Assembly (NCBI GenBank): GCA_030761205.1
Contig: JAULJL010000035.1
Span: 15,479,001 to 15,543,000 of the forward strand
Reading direction: 5' to 3'
Length of the DNA: 64,000 bases
Source: Fremontodendron californicum
Taxonomy: Eukaryota; Streptophyta; Magnoliopsida; Malvales; Malvaceae
Positions 24,055 through 35,809 of this stretch are shown here, piece by piece. The notes below the pieces were generated by a model. The model was not told where the DNA came from and searched no databases. It saw nothing but the letters and a program-made list of their open reading frames with translations. The position numbers and the translations under genes are program-made. Position 1 is the first letter of the stretch. Every line of letters starts with the position of its first letter.

Positions 24055-24597
24055 TTGGAAAAGTGCAATTTATTGAATGAGGCAGAATGGTGGACCTCTG
24101 CTCGGATAAATGTTCCAAAAATGGCTCAAGGCAATACAAGAGTGGGAGTAGAATGGGAATGTCCAAGGGATAAGATTCTGAAGTTCAATGTGGATGGCTC
24201 TGCTAGAGGAAAGCCAGGGCCTGCAGGGTATGGCGGGGTTCTGAGGGACCATAAGGGATATGTTCGTGGGATTTTCTTTGGACCTCTGGGAGTTATGGAT
24301 TCTAACACTGTAGAACTCTTGGCAATTAAAACAGCTTTGCAGGTATTCTCAATGTCGCCTTGGTGTAACAAAGAAATGCTGATTATTAAGTCTGACTCAA
24401 AGAATGCTATTGGCTGGGTCTGTAAGGACGAGTGTCGTCCGTGGAAGGAATGGGAAATTTTTAATGAGATTGATAGACTGAGAGAGAAGATTGGATCAGT
24501 GGACTTTGTTCATGTATTTAGGGAAGTAAATTCTTTCACTGACTCTCTTGCTAGGATGGGGACCGAGAGATCTGAACTGTATTATGCTTGGTTATAA
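24055..24597 (+). pseudogene. LINE-encoded RNase H domain
   Basis: The 180-codon frame has a plant LINE RNase H: NVDGSARGKPGPAGYGGVLR (first Asp), NTVELLAIKTAL (Glu), IKSDSKNAIGW (second Asp), VNSFTDSLARMG (last Asp). All four acidic positions are present, so this domain alone looks intact, but it is separated from the upstream frame by a stop at about 24043-24045 and belongs to a dead element. It ends with a stop at 24595-24597, followed by about 120 bases of 3' UTR and poly(A). Confidence 0.88.
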
Positions 24598-25301
24598 GGA
24601 TAAGTGATGAGGTGGGTGGCTGATTGTAATGCTTTTTAATTTGTGTGTTTGGTTTGAAGTGCTGTAACTTCATCTTGCTTTATGCAGTCTTTGATCAATA
24701 ATATGAACTTGATTAAGCAAAAAAAAAAGAGATGATAATTTAATGTGATTCGACAGTCAACTTATATCCACGATTGAAAGAAAAAATTCATTAATTGTAG
24801 ACAATCACATCAATAATTCACTCAAATATGCTTAACTCACAACCCAACAAAAATATACGAAACCAATCTTAACTCGCTCACCAAACCCAAATCAATCTCA
24901 AATAAATTTATGAGCACTCTTGCTCGGTCTCTAACAATCTCTAATAAAACATCAAACAATCACATCTCCATGAGATGTTTAGAAACCCAATATTGTAAAG
25001 CCCTACAAGTTTCTTTACATCTTTTTTCATACCTCATCTTATAGAGCTCATCTCTATTTATAAGCTTGGTAACTTACTCACCAAGAAGATTTGATTACCA
25101 TGCAATATCTTTAGCAATCCAAAATATCTCCAAAAAAAACTTTCATCAAATCTTTTGATATTTGAGTCAATATTTCTAACAATCTTTACCTTAAGTCAAA
25201 TTTCATCAAATCATAGATCTTCGTGCTCCACTAGCACCTAATGTCTCATACAATCTTCTCGTATGTGTCTTCATCTTCATCATCATCATAGTATCATACT
25301 A

Positions 25302-25313
25302 GCTCTAATATCA
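25302..25313 (-). other. Primer binding site of the TRIM-like element
   Basis: Minus strand TGATATTAGAGC differs at two positions from the copia initiator-Met site TGGTATCAGAGC and lies two bases from the LTR at 25316. Confidence 0.65.
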
Positions 25314-26095
25314 CTTGTTAAGTCAAACGATCCTAGTAAATCAATCATCTAAGCAAGAAAAAGCGTAATCGAATAATAAATCATCCACACAAGAGATAAC
25401 AGTTTAACGTGATTCAACATTATACTTGGCTATATCAGAGAAAAAATCTATTTGTTGCAGAAAATTACACTCACTTCAACATTCCACTCAAACACTCTAA
25501 CTCACAACCCAAAACAAACATACAAAATCAATCCCAACTCAATCACCAAACCCAAAGAAATCTATAACGACTTTTGTTCGGTCTCTAACAATTGCTAACA
25601 CAACATCAAACAATCACATCCATGGGACTTTCCCTTAACTTCATGCCTGTCTACACACCCAATCCTCTAAAACCCTAAAACTCTCCTTACATCTTTTTCT
25701 CATATCTCACCTTATGGAGACTCATCTCTAATTATAAGCTCACTAACTTATTCACCAAATAGATTGAATTACCAAGCAATATCTTTAGTAAATCCAAAAA
25801 TATCTCCAAAAAATTATTTACTAAATATTTTGAGATTTAAGTCAATATTCTCAACAAACCATACTTGATTCGTCCATTTATAATATAGTTATTATTAAAA
25901 TATTAAAAAATATTTTTATATTAATATTTTAATATTTAAAATATATGTTATAATTAAATTTAAATAAAAATGTATTTTTTTAATATAATAATATTCTGAA
26001 GCGGAATTAGATCATGCTTAAAAATTCATGTCCAAAGTCCGACCATTGGACATCTCTAATGGAAAGAAAGAAATTAAAAACGTATATGTTGGAGT

Positions 26096-26372
26096 TAGAC
26101 CTGCTTGTGGGCCAGGCCGTGGCTTGAAAATTTTTTAATTTCCTTTACCCAAGCCCGGTTCATCAGCCCATTTTATTATTTAAATAATATTAAAAAATTA
26201 TTTTATATTAATATTAATATATTTTTATAATTAAATTTAAATAAAAATAATTTTTTATTACATAAACAGTGATTCAGGCCGGGCCAGATCGGCTCGAATT
26301 AAAAAAAAAAAACTCTATTTAAACCCAACCCAATACGGATCGAATGGACTACTCGACTCTTGAGTAGGTCTA
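26096..26372. mobile_element. hAT-type MITE, copy e
   Basis: The element is 277 bp, with termini TAGACCTGCTTGTGG and (right, reverse complement) TAGACCTACTCAAGAG. The flanking 8-mers are GTTGGAGT (26088-26095) and GTTGGAAT (26373-26380), 7 of 8 identical. GC-rich arms (GGGCCAGGCCG; GGCCGGGCC) surround an AT core. Confidence 0.82.
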
Positions 26373-26380
26373 GTTGGAAT

Positions 26381-27140
26381 GGAAATATCACTTTTTTTGG
26401 ATACATGTATAGAATGAGAAATAAAGGGCGAGGGGATTCCATCCTTAAATCTCAAACTTCTTAAAGAGTGGTAAAAACTACTAAGCACCATCTTTTGTTG
26501 GCTAAATTAATAATGACTATTTTATTTGCAAAACTAAAGCTTAAGTACTTGTGTATATTATGAACTCAATGATTAGTATGACTTAAGATGAAAGATTGTT
26601 TCTTAAATCAAATAATTGACTGCAATATTGCTTTCTATTGTTTGTTTTTAGTTTCTCCTATGTTTACTAATTAATTAATCAAGTCAATTAAACTTGACCT
26701 CTTCCATGCAAATTAATTAAGTCTATAAATTATGTAGGTAAGTTTGGCTTTGTCAAATTAAGAAACTCAAAGTTAATCCTTTTTTATTTCAGGAATTAAT
26801 CTATATGTTGGTCAGAGCAGGCATGGTAACCCCAGTTGAACTGATCAAACATGAAGTTAAGCCTTGAAATTAGATGTAAAATGAATTTTATTAAATTGGG
26901 TATGGCCTATGGGAGGGAAGCAAGGAAGAAGAATGTTCAAGTTCCAACTATTTTCATAAAAAAAAAATGTAAAACCTTAACTACTTGATAAGAGATTAAA
27001 CTAGCTCCTCCTTAATTTGCTTAAATAATATTATCACTTGGACCATAATAAATTTGACTTAGATTCATTAAGTTGATTATAACTAAACATAAATATTATT
27101 ATGTTTTAATTATGCATATATATATATATATATATGTATA

Positions 27141-27171
<31 letters not shown>

Positions 27172-28277
27172 TGAATTCAGGAATTTAAAATTTCTTAATG
27201 TTATGTTTGAAAAGATAAATTTGAGAGAGTGGATTTGGATTTAATTTATATGTAAATTGTGAGAATGAAATGCACACACTATATACAAACTAGTTAAAAT
27301 TCAATATCTACATTTGAAAGGATATAAGAAGATAAAATTTAAATTCTCAAATACATATGAGTATTTCAAATTTATCACTAAATAGGCATCTAACAAATCA
27401 ATAAATTTGCGAAAAATCATGAATGTCCTATTTATATATGTTTTATCAAACAATTTATACTAAATTTGAAATCCAAATCCCTTATCTTAAATTCAAGTTT
27501 CCAAAAACAACACATCACAATACGAAAAAATAACATGAATATTTTAAAATTGATATCAAATCAATGAAGAAATTAACCACTGATTACTTGGATTAACATG
27601 TCATGGGTTGACACATTTTGGAAACACAAATAGTTTTAGAATTTATGAAAGGTTTTTAAAATCTTCACTAAATTCCAGAGTAAATGGGAAATTGTTGCCG
27701 ACAGTGAAAACTCTACGTACAAGCAGCTTAAAGGATTGTTTCATGTCCATTAAACTGTGATTAATTAGGACATTTAGAAAAAGAATACAATTAATTTTTT
27801 TAAAGTTAAAAGATTCCATTATTGAATATAAAATAATAATCCTTGGTAAATTACAATTCTCATATAGAAAAGTGAAATGCAAAAATTTGAAAAAGAAAAG
27901 AAAATGAGTCATATATTTTCCTAGAAAAAAAATTGGAGAGAGAGAAAGAATCTAAGAAAATTGATGGGCCAAAGAAGAACTTAGCTCTTTATCATAATAT
28001 TGATTTGGATTTTGGATGCAAGAAAGTTAGAAAATCAAAACCCAAAAGAAAAGGCCATGAATCCAAGTGGGGGAACTAATGGGTAATACCTCAATTTGGT
28101 ACCCGTAAAAAAGGCCTAGTTCGAAGCCTGATCTTTACTCGAAATTTTTATTTTATTAAATAAATCATATATTTTGAATTTAATATGAGAAATTATCTCA
28201 TACACCGTAAGTGAATTTTTTTTAATTCTATAAACGAGATATGTTAAAAAAATTTGATTTAAAAAAAAATGAAACAT
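26381..28277. other. Gene-free AT-rich DNA
   Basis: No credible gene. It holds a (TA)n microsatellite at 27115-27172 and, at 28180-28282, the left half of the third dispersed-repeat copy. The minus-strand frame 27643-27912 is AT-driven and unlike any protein I know. Confidence 0.65.
27115..27172. repeat. (TA)n microsatellite with GTA interruptions
   Basis: TA repeats broken twice by TGTATATATATG-like steps. Confidence 0.9.
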
Positions 28278-28282
28278 ATGTC
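28180..28282 (+). repeat. Dispersed repeat, copy 3 (left half; right half at 45862-45935)
   Basis: The left half ends TGAAACATATGTC, and the right half after the large retrotransposon begins ATGTCAATTTTTTAATCCCG. Joined over the ATGTC duplication they restore the order TGAAACATRTG...TTAATCCCG seen in copies 1 and 2. Confidence 0.65.
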
Positions 28283-31200
28283 TGTCGCAACCTAAAAAAT
28301 AACGAGTCTCATCGCAAGACTTTATTATTCGTTAAGCGTGACATTAAAAAAAATCGAGGAAAGTCGACTTAATTCCTCTAGAAAAATGAAGGTTTTGAAA
28401 ATGATCTTAAAAAAAGACATGGAGTCGCCACCAATCTTTTTTAGCTAGGTGTGATCGGCCACCTATTAAAATCGGTTTTATAAAATATTTTAAAAATTAA
28501 TTAAAACATTTTAAAAACCAATTTCAAGTCTGCGTTTTAAACCAGAGAAATCAAAGAAGCGGGTTCGGGAGTCGGTTACGTGTGGGGAAGGATTAGCACC
28601 CCCACAACACCCGTATAAATCGGTACCTTATTAATCGTGTGTTATCTCAAGTCTCGGTAAAAGTTGGTTTTAAATTTAATATTTCAAATTAATTCCCAAT
28701 TTAAAGAAAAATAATTCCATTTTTTATTGAAAATGATCCGGAATTTATAAATTCAAAATTTTCCTATATTCCCCAACAAACGTGGCAAAATATAGAAATT
28801 TTTATTAGTTTTGGAAAATTTTCCGAACCATTCTCTTTTTAAAGAAGATATTCCGTTATTAATAATAATTGATGATATCCTCCCCAGCAAACCCGGTAGA
28901 GAACTCATGAATTATTTTAACTCGGGAATATCTTTATTTTTTATTGAAAAATCATTATCCTTTTGAAAACATTTAAAATAAATGAACATGTATATGCATG
29001 ACATAAATAAAATGACATAGTAAAGTCTAAATAATATAATGCAACCTAAATGAAATGACAAATATGAATGGTATGGAATATAATTTAAATGACATGGAAT
29101 AAAATCATACTATCATATAATATGCATGAAAATAATAATGCATGAACATAGTATATGCTAAATAAAAATAACTAAATAAAAGCATAGGATATCATGAAAT
29201 ATTCAAAACCATATAATAAACCATGTAACATCAAAAAATATAAATCAAAATAACAACAATATCATAGAAATTATTATGGCAAGAATCACATATTATAAAA
29301 AATGCATGAATATAAAAATGCAATGCATGAAATGTATTTTTTCCTTTAATTAAGGAAATCCGTATATCTAAAAAGATATCCGGCTACCTTAGGAAAATAT
29401 GTCAAATTAAATATTCTAAAACCAAAATACTTTGTGATTGTTTGAAAACAATTTTGAGAAGCTTGAATTAAAAATAAAAACTGGGCAAATTTTTTTTTAA
29501 ATGGCTCTAATTTCCTAAGTTTAAAAAAATCCGGACTTGACTACCCTTAACCCGGGACTTAAAAAAACCATTTTTAGAGTTTAAAAAGGCTTAGAAATTA
29601 CCCTAAGTTAGTAGCTAACCCTCCTAATCAGCTCACTCTAAGTAAATTAACCAAAACAGAAAAATGATTTTTCTTTAAATTCAATTCTGACTCCACTGTC
29701 CAGTTTTAATCCACGATTTTTTACCCTATTTTTAAAAATTCAAAAAATTATGAAAAACATACTGGAGACTCAGAACATGTAAAACTACACAGGAAAAAAT
29801 CGGCTTAATTTTCTGATCAAAGATGAATTCCCAGAAAAATCAGAGATGTACGAGGTTTGGAAGAAGAAAAAAAAACTGCTTTGCCAACACATTTTTGCCT
29901 TTGATAAAATCATTTGAAAATCAAAGTAAAAATATTTGAAACTCATAAAATGACTTGCAAACAGTAGCTATGACTTTTTGAAAGTTAGATAAAAATTGGC
30001 TAAGTAAAAAAAACCACAAAGGTAGAATAATCAACTTGACAAACTTAATTTTCCACAAGTGTGCTCAAGAGTGCATGACTTTGAACCATTAATTGGCTCA
30101 AGTCATTATTCAATTGGCATGAACATGAAATGTATGAAACAATGCAGCAAACATAATGCATGAAATGCATGGATTTAAACCTAAATGTCATGAAAAAATA
30201 TATGGCATTCATAAAGTAACCTAGACCTAAATGAACTTGCATGGCATTTAATGTAACCTAGACCTAAAATATGCATGGCATTTTCACAAACACAAGGCAT
30301 GCTTAATTCAAAAATCCAACCAAATATCATGCAAATGCAAAAACCTAACAACTAGCATGACAAAAATGCAACACACAATGCAAAACACATAGAGTAGCCA
30401 AATGGCCTCAAGCTCCAACAAGCATGGCATTTTCACAAACACTTGGCATACTAGCATGAAAAACTAAGTCATAACACTTAAATCATGCAAAAATCACACA
30501 AGCATTTTCACAAACACTTAATATACTAAATCTAAAACATGCTCAACTAAGATATAAAACAAAAATCATGCAAGGAATCACACAAGCATTTTCACAAACA
30601 CTTAATATGCTAAATCTAAAACATGCTCAAATTTAAAAAACATGAAAACAGAAAATTAAAAATGCAAAAACATGATATCTAAGACATAAATGGCAACAAA
30701 TAAAGCAACCAAATTAAAATATAACTCAAGAACATGAAGTAACATAACATTTAAAACATCAAAATAAAAAAAAAATAGCATAAACAATATGGTAAAATGA
30801 ACTCAAAACAGCAACTCAAAATAAATAATGTAGGCCATTTGGCCATGGTGAGTTTATTGTAAAAACAAAATGTAAAAAAAATATATACTTAAGAAAGGAG
30901 ATAAAGGAAGAACAAAAAACATTATTTTAAAATGAAAACTCAGCAAGTAGAGATTAAAATAGCAAAAACAAGAATAGAAAATGAAGAAAGTGCAAGAGTT
31001 GGTGCTCAAGAGCAACCTCAAGAAGCTAATATTTCAAGCTTTTCTCTTCAAACTTTCCTTTTTTTTTCTAAACTTTTCTTTTTTTTGCTCTCAACCAAGA
31101 AGATAAAAACTAAGAGAAATCAGCCAAAATGAACCTCTCAATTCGAAATTCTGCCCCTCCCCTTAATGGTGGCAGAATTTTACCTCTCTCCTCCCCTAGG

Positions 31201-33163
31201 ATGTTGTCATTTTTTGTGTAACCAATTTTCCATCAAATGGCTAATAATTCAAGGTGAAAAATCATGAAATTACCACCTTTAGATTAGCATCTCAGCTCTC
31301 TCAAATTACAGCTGTTAAAGAATAATGTTGACATCTTTCTTAGCTTATGTGGCTTAATCACCATGGCTTGATCAAAGAGAATCTCTAACTAACTCTTGAT
31401 TTTTAGCCATTTGATTGAAAAATCAGAAGCTTCCTCCTTCCTTTGGGCTTGGGCAGGCCAGCACTTCTCTTTTCCAGCCCAACTCTGATTTTTTTGAAAG
31501 GCCCAAAGAAGCCCTTTTCAGTTGCTTGGGTGAAATGACCATTTTGCCTCCCGGATGCAAATAAATATCAAACGGACTCCAAATTCAATTTTTCTTTTTT
31601 TAATACTTCCAAAATAATAAAATATTGAGTTTTGGAAGTTTTCAAAATTATTCGAGTCCGTTTGCTATTTATTTGGAATTGTTCTTCCCAAAATGCCCTT
31701 TTATGCCCCTACATTTTACCATTTTTTAAACGAGATTCAAATAAAGATTTTTCTTCACCAATCTCTTCAAAATAATTAAAAAGTGTGATCTGGAAGTTTT
31801 CATAATTTTTGGAGCTCATTTGGTATTTTTTCAGGATTTATCTTTTTGAATTATTGCATAGGAGGCCCGGGATTTGGCCATTTTGCAAACGAACTCCGAA
31901 TCAAGATTTTATTTCGCCAATATCTTCCAAATAATTTAAAAATTATATTTGCCAAATTTCAGAATTTTTGGAGTCCATTTGCTATTTTCCGGGATTTATC
32001 TTTTTGAATTATTGCATAGGATGCCCGGGATTTGGCCATTTTGCAAACGAACTTGGAATCAAGATTTTCTTTTGCCAATCTCTTCCAAATAATTTAAAAA
32101 TGAGATCTACAAAATTTCAAAAGATTTGGAGCTCGTTTGCTATGTTTCCTAGATTTTTCTTTTTGAATTACTGCATAGGAGGCCCGGGATTTGGCCATTT
32201 TGCAAATGAACTCGGAATCAAGATTTTCTTTCGTCAATCTCTTCAAAATAATTTAAAAATGAGATCTGCAAAATTTCAAAAGATTTGGAGCTCATTTTCT
32301 ATTTTTTCGGGATTTTCCTTTTTGAGTTACTACATAAGAAGCCCGGGATTTGGCCATTTTGCAAACGAACTCCGAATCAAGATTTTCTGTTACCAATATC
32401 TTTCAAATGATTTAAGAATGAGATTGAAATTTTTTTCAGAATGTTCGGAGTCCATTTGCTATTTTTCCCAAATTTTTCCAATTTTGCCTTTTTACCTCCG
32501 AAACCTGGTTTTGCTCAAAAACAAGTCCAATTTTCAGATTTTCTTCAATATGAGCCTTGGGCCATCCTTTTTAATCATTCTTCATCCATTGGGGGCTTTG
32601 GTCTTACCAAGTCGGGCCATTTCTATGATTCTTCCCGATTTCACCGAAATCCACTAAAAACCCTAATTCTCGGTTTTCTCCCGGATTAACTTTTCTTTCG
32701 ATTTTTCTTGCAAGTGACTTCTACATTACCCGTAGTCAGTGCTTATCTTTCATTTGGAACCTTCAATTTTGATCAATTTGATCGTTTAAGCACTTTTCCC
32801 CAAATTTCTCGGATTAGGGTTTCCTTTCTACTGAATCTTCAAATCCCAACTTCCGAACTCCATATCTTTCAATGTAGACCTCGGATTATCAAAATTCTTT
32901 CTCCATTTTTCAATTGAACTTAATATCTTGATTTTGAAAGTGGGTTGACATTTTCAGTAGTTGACTTTCTGGGGTTGACTTTTTCGGGGTTGACTTTTTT
33001 CAAGGGTTGACTTTTTTTCAAATTTGACTTTTTGTGCTCGCCCTCTTAAACTAAGACTCGGAGTACCACCTGCAGGATGAAAACAGTCTTTTTACACTCG
33101 AAAACATCAATATAGGAAGAAAACATACATGTTTAGTGGTCCGGACAAAATTAGGTGTCTACA
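28283..33163 (-). repeat. 3' LTR of the LARD-like element
   Basis: In element orientation the LTR starts TGTAGACACCTAATTTTGTC at 33163 and ends GGTTGCGACA at 28283. It contains a 159-bp tandem array (31556-32462) in the U3 side, a set of GCATTTTCACAAACAC direct repeats (about 30275-30660), and an R/U5 end (28283-28700) homologous to 5140-5461. Frames read across it are not proteins. Confidence 0.95.
31556..32462 (-). repeat. 159-bp tandem repeat inside the 3' LTR
   Basis: The landmark GCCCGGGATTTGGCCATTTT begins at 31865, 32023, 32182 and 32341, spacings 158, 159 and 159 bp; two more degenerate units precede it. 159 is a multiple of three, so a 229-codon repetitive frame opens at 31968-32657; it is not gene-like. 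Confidence 0.9.
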
Positions 33164-33178
33164 GCTGCCCCTCTTTGG
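33164..33178 (-). other. Polypurine tract of the LARD-like element
   Basis: The minus strand reads CCAAAGAGGGGCAGC immediately before the 3' LTR start TGTAGACACC. The upstream sequence TTTGCCTGATTCCTGATTCT also resembles that before the tract at 2619. Confidence 0.85.
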
Positions 33179-33499
33179 CTATTGCTGAGAATCAGGAATC
33201 AGGCAAAGATAAACCGACACTAATTTTGTACGGTCAGTGAAATCACATGTGAAGGAAAGGGAAAGGGATTTTCTTTTTCATTTCTTCATTCATTTTTGCA
33301 TTTTTCTTTTTTCTTTTTCTTCTTTTTTCTTCTTTTTTCTTCTTTTTTCTTTTTTTCTTTTTTTCTTTTTTCTATTTTTTCTCTTTTTTCATTTTTTTTA
33401 AAACAATAAATTGAAGATTTTGTGCTTAAATTGAATTCCCTGCCTAAACAAGGCTCGATTCGTCTTAAGGAAACGAATTCGATTTTCAAAAGAAAAATT

Positions 33500-34440
33500 T
33501 ATGCCCGAAGGTCTTAAAAAAAACTGTTGCCCAAAGGTCTTTAAAATGGTGCCCGGAGGTCTTTAAAATTGGTAATTGTGCCCGGAGGTCTTTAAAATAG
33601 TGCCCGGAGGTCTTAAAAATTGGTGCCCGGAGGTCTTAAAAAAACTGTTGCTCAAAGGTCTTTAAAATGGTGCCCGGAGGTCTTTAAAATTGGTAATTGT
33701 GCCCGGAGGTCTTTAAAATAGTGTCCGGAGGTCTTAAAAATTGGTGCCCATAGGTCTTACCCCTGAAAAGAAAGGTTATGCCCGGAGGTCTTAAAGATGT
33801 TGCCCGGAGGTCTTACCTGTGATTTGAAAAATTATGCCCGGAGGTCTTAAAAATGGTGCCCATAGGCCTTACCCCTGAAAAAAAGTTATGCCCGGAGGTC
33901 TTAAAGATGTTGCCCGGAGGTCTTACATGTGATTTGAAAAATTATGCCCGGAGGTCTTAAAAATAGTGCCCATAGGCCTTACCCCTGAAAAAAAAGTTAT
34001 GCCCGGAGGTCTTAAAGATGTTGCCCGGAGGTCTTACCTGTGATTTGAAAAATTATGCCCGGAGGTCTTAAAAATGGTGCCCATAGGCCTTACCCCTGAA
34101 AAAAAAAGTTATGCCCGGAGGTCTTAAAGATGTTGCCCGGAGTTCTTAAAAATGGTGTCCATAGGCCTTACCCCTGAAAAAAAGTTATGCCCCGAGGTCT
34201 TAAAAATGGAGCCCATAGGCCTTACCCCTGAAAAAAAGTTATGCCCGGAGGTCTTAAAGATGTTGCCCGGAGGTCTTACCTGTGATTTGAAAAATTATGC
34301 CCGGAGGTCTTAAAAATGGTGCCCATAGGCCTTACCCCTGAAAAAAAAAGTTATGCCCGGAGGTCTTAAAGATGTTGCCCGGAGGTCTTACCTGTGATTT
34401 GAAAAATTATGCCCGGAGGTCTTAAAAATGGTCTTTGAAG
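33500..34440 (-). repeat. Minisatellite of GCCCGGAGGTCTTA units with a 110-bp higher-order period
   Basis: Plus strand, TGCCCGGAGGTCTTAAA-type units of approx. 20-27 bp repeat dozens of times. From 33776 a composite unit (TTATGCCCGGAGG..., ...GATGTTGCCC, CTGTGATTTGAAAAA, CCCATAGGCCTTACCCC) recurs at 33776, 33886, 33997, 34109, 34239 and 34351, i.e. about every 110 bp apart from one short unit. In element orientation this is the 3' UTR, just before the polypurine tract. Confidence 0.92.
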
Positions 34441-34449
34441 AATTTTTGA

Positions 34450-34650
34450 AAATTAACCTAACGATTTTGAGATGATGCGAATGCTTTTTGATGCAGATGC
34501 AGGTGTTGAATAAGATACGAAATGACTTAAACTGGTGCAAATGTCTTTGATGCAAATGTAAATGCTTGGATTGATGTAAATGTTTTTTGATGTAGATTCA
34601 AATAACTTAGATTGATGCAAATGCTTCTTGATGTAGATGCACATGTTGGA
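34450..34650 (-). repeat. GATGCAAATG-type short repeats
   Basis: Loose repeats of GATGCAAATGCTT/GATGTAAATG recur here and again at 35410-35810. The reverse complement resembles the GCATTTGCATCATT repeats at 755-945 in the left element. Confidence 0.65.
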
Positions 34651-34679
34651 AAAAAAATTATGGATAACTCCTCCAAAAA

Positions 34680-35412
34680 GAAGATTTCTCATTTTTCAAA
34701 ATTATAAAACCCTGGATATCTCCACCAGAAGCTTCGGCTATCACCACCGAAGATTTGTTCACTTTTAAAACTGTAAAATTCTGGATATCTCCACCAGAAG
34801 CTTCGGCTATCACCACCAAAGACTTGCTCATTGTAAAATTCTGGGTAACTCCTTCAGAAGAAGATTTCTCATGTTTCAAAATTATAAAACCCTGGATATC
34901 TCTACTAGAGGCTTCAGCTATCACCACCGAAGACTTGTTCACTTTTAAAACTGTAAAATTCTGGATATCCCCACCAGAAGCTTTGGCTATCACCACCAAA
35001 GACTTGCTCATTGTAAAATTCTGGATAACTCCTATAGAAGAAGATTTCTCATTTTTCAAAATTATAAATCCCTGGATATCTCCACCAGAGGCTTCAGCTA
35101 TCACCACCGAAGACTCGTTCACTTTTAAAAACTGTAAAATTCTGGATATCCCCACCAGAAGCTTTGGCTATCACCACCAAAGACTTGCTCATTGGAAAAT
35201 TCTGGGTAACTCCTTCAGAAGAAGATTTCTCATGTTTCAAAATTATAAAACCCTGGATATCTCCACCAGAGGCTTCAGCTATCACCACCGAAGACTTGTT
35301 CACTTTTAAAACTGTAAAATTCTGGATATCTCCACCAGAGGCTTCAGCTATCACCACCGAAGACTTGTTCACTTTTAAAAACTGTAAAATTCTGGATATC
35401 CCCACCAGAAGC
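34680..35412 (-). repeat. Tandem repeat with 180-bp higher-order period, open on both strands
   Basis: The landmark CTGGATATCTCCACC after AAAATTATAAAACC occurs at 34712, 34892, 35072 and 35253 (periods 180, 180, 181). Each composite unit is built from blocks of about 51, 60 and 69 bp, all multiples of three, with shared words CTGGATATC, GCTATCACCACC, TGTAAAATTCTGG. Both strands are therefore open for more than 160 codons. In element orientation the repeated peptide is SSVVIAEASGGDIQ. I know of no matching protein and treat it as 3'-UTR satellite. Confidence 0.88.
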
Positions 35413-35809
35413 TTTGAGAAATGATGCAGATGCACATGTCTTTTAACAAGGTGCTCATGCTTCTTGGTGCAAATGTAAAATATTTCTTAGTGCAAATGCA
35501 AATGGCCTGGATTGATGCCCATGTTTCATGATGCAGATGCCCCTACTAATTGTGTTCATGTAACTGGTTTATGAATGGTGTAACTACAATTACCACACAT
35601 TAATGAAAATGCAATGATTCTAGAAATGATGCAATTGCTTGAGATGACACAAATGCGAATTCCATGAAGAATGTAAATGTAAAGGTAAAATGCAGATGCT
35701 TATGGAATAATGCCAATGCAAATACCCATGAATGATGCAAATGCTTGCCGACACTGTGCAGATGCAAAAGCTCGATAAAGAGATGAGTGCTCATGAGTGA
35801 TGCAAATGC

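Larger units (their letters stand above)
21770..24728 (+). mobile_element. L1-like LINE, 5'-truncated, inserted in the left LTR
   Basis: It starts inside the reverse transcriptase domain and runs through the zinc-finger (zf-RVT) and RNase H regions to a 3' UTR ending in a short poly(A) at 24719-24728. LTR sequence is interrupted at ACATAAG and resumes with AGATGATAA. A long TSD is not obvious (at most AAG). Several stops and frameshifts show it is dead. Confidence 0.9.
21695..25856 (-). mobile_element. Miniature LTR retrotransposon (TRIM-like), itself interrupted by a LINE
   Basis: Two approx. 530-bp LTRs (21695-21769 plus 24729-25181; and 25316-25856) surround only approx. 134 bp of internal DNA. 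LTR ends are TGTTA...TAACA/CAACA. On the minus strand the internal segment starts, two bases after the LTR, with TGATATTAGAGC, close to the TGGTATCAGAGC primer site for initiator tRNA-Met used by copia elements, and ends with purine-rich AAGGTAAAGATT before the other LTR. Flanking 5-mers are AATCA and AACCA. No protein is encoded. The LTRs have diverged substantially, so it is old. An internally deleted copia element is the alternative to a true TRIM. Confidence 0.75.
21671..26058. mobile_element. hAT-type MITE, copy d, split by a nested LTR element
   Basis: The left piece 21671-21694 (TAGAGGTATTCATGAGG...) and right piece 25857-26058 (...CCATTGGACATCTCTA) have complementary ends and are flanked by near-identical 8-mers, ATGGGAAG at 21663-21670 and ATGGAAAG at 26059-26066. 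Joined, the MITE would be about 221 bp, similar to intact copies. The interruption lies between a 5-mer AATCA and its near-copy AACCA, the TSD of the inserted LTR element. Confidence 0.75.

Noticed and set aside
31968..32657. 229-codon open frame (and its partner at 44703-45356)
   Set aside because: It lies inside the LTR and consists of the 159-bp tandem repeat, whose length is a multiple of three; the peptide simply repeats.
33500..34440. Possible CRISPR-like array of short repeats
   Set aside because: Units are directly adjacent without unique spacers, sit in a plant retrotransposon 3' UTR and form a higher-order minisatellite.
34658..35435. Long frames on both strands (165 and 184 codons)
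   Set aside because: Produced by the 180-bp tandem repeat; open on both strands at once, with no known domain. Kept only as a finding.
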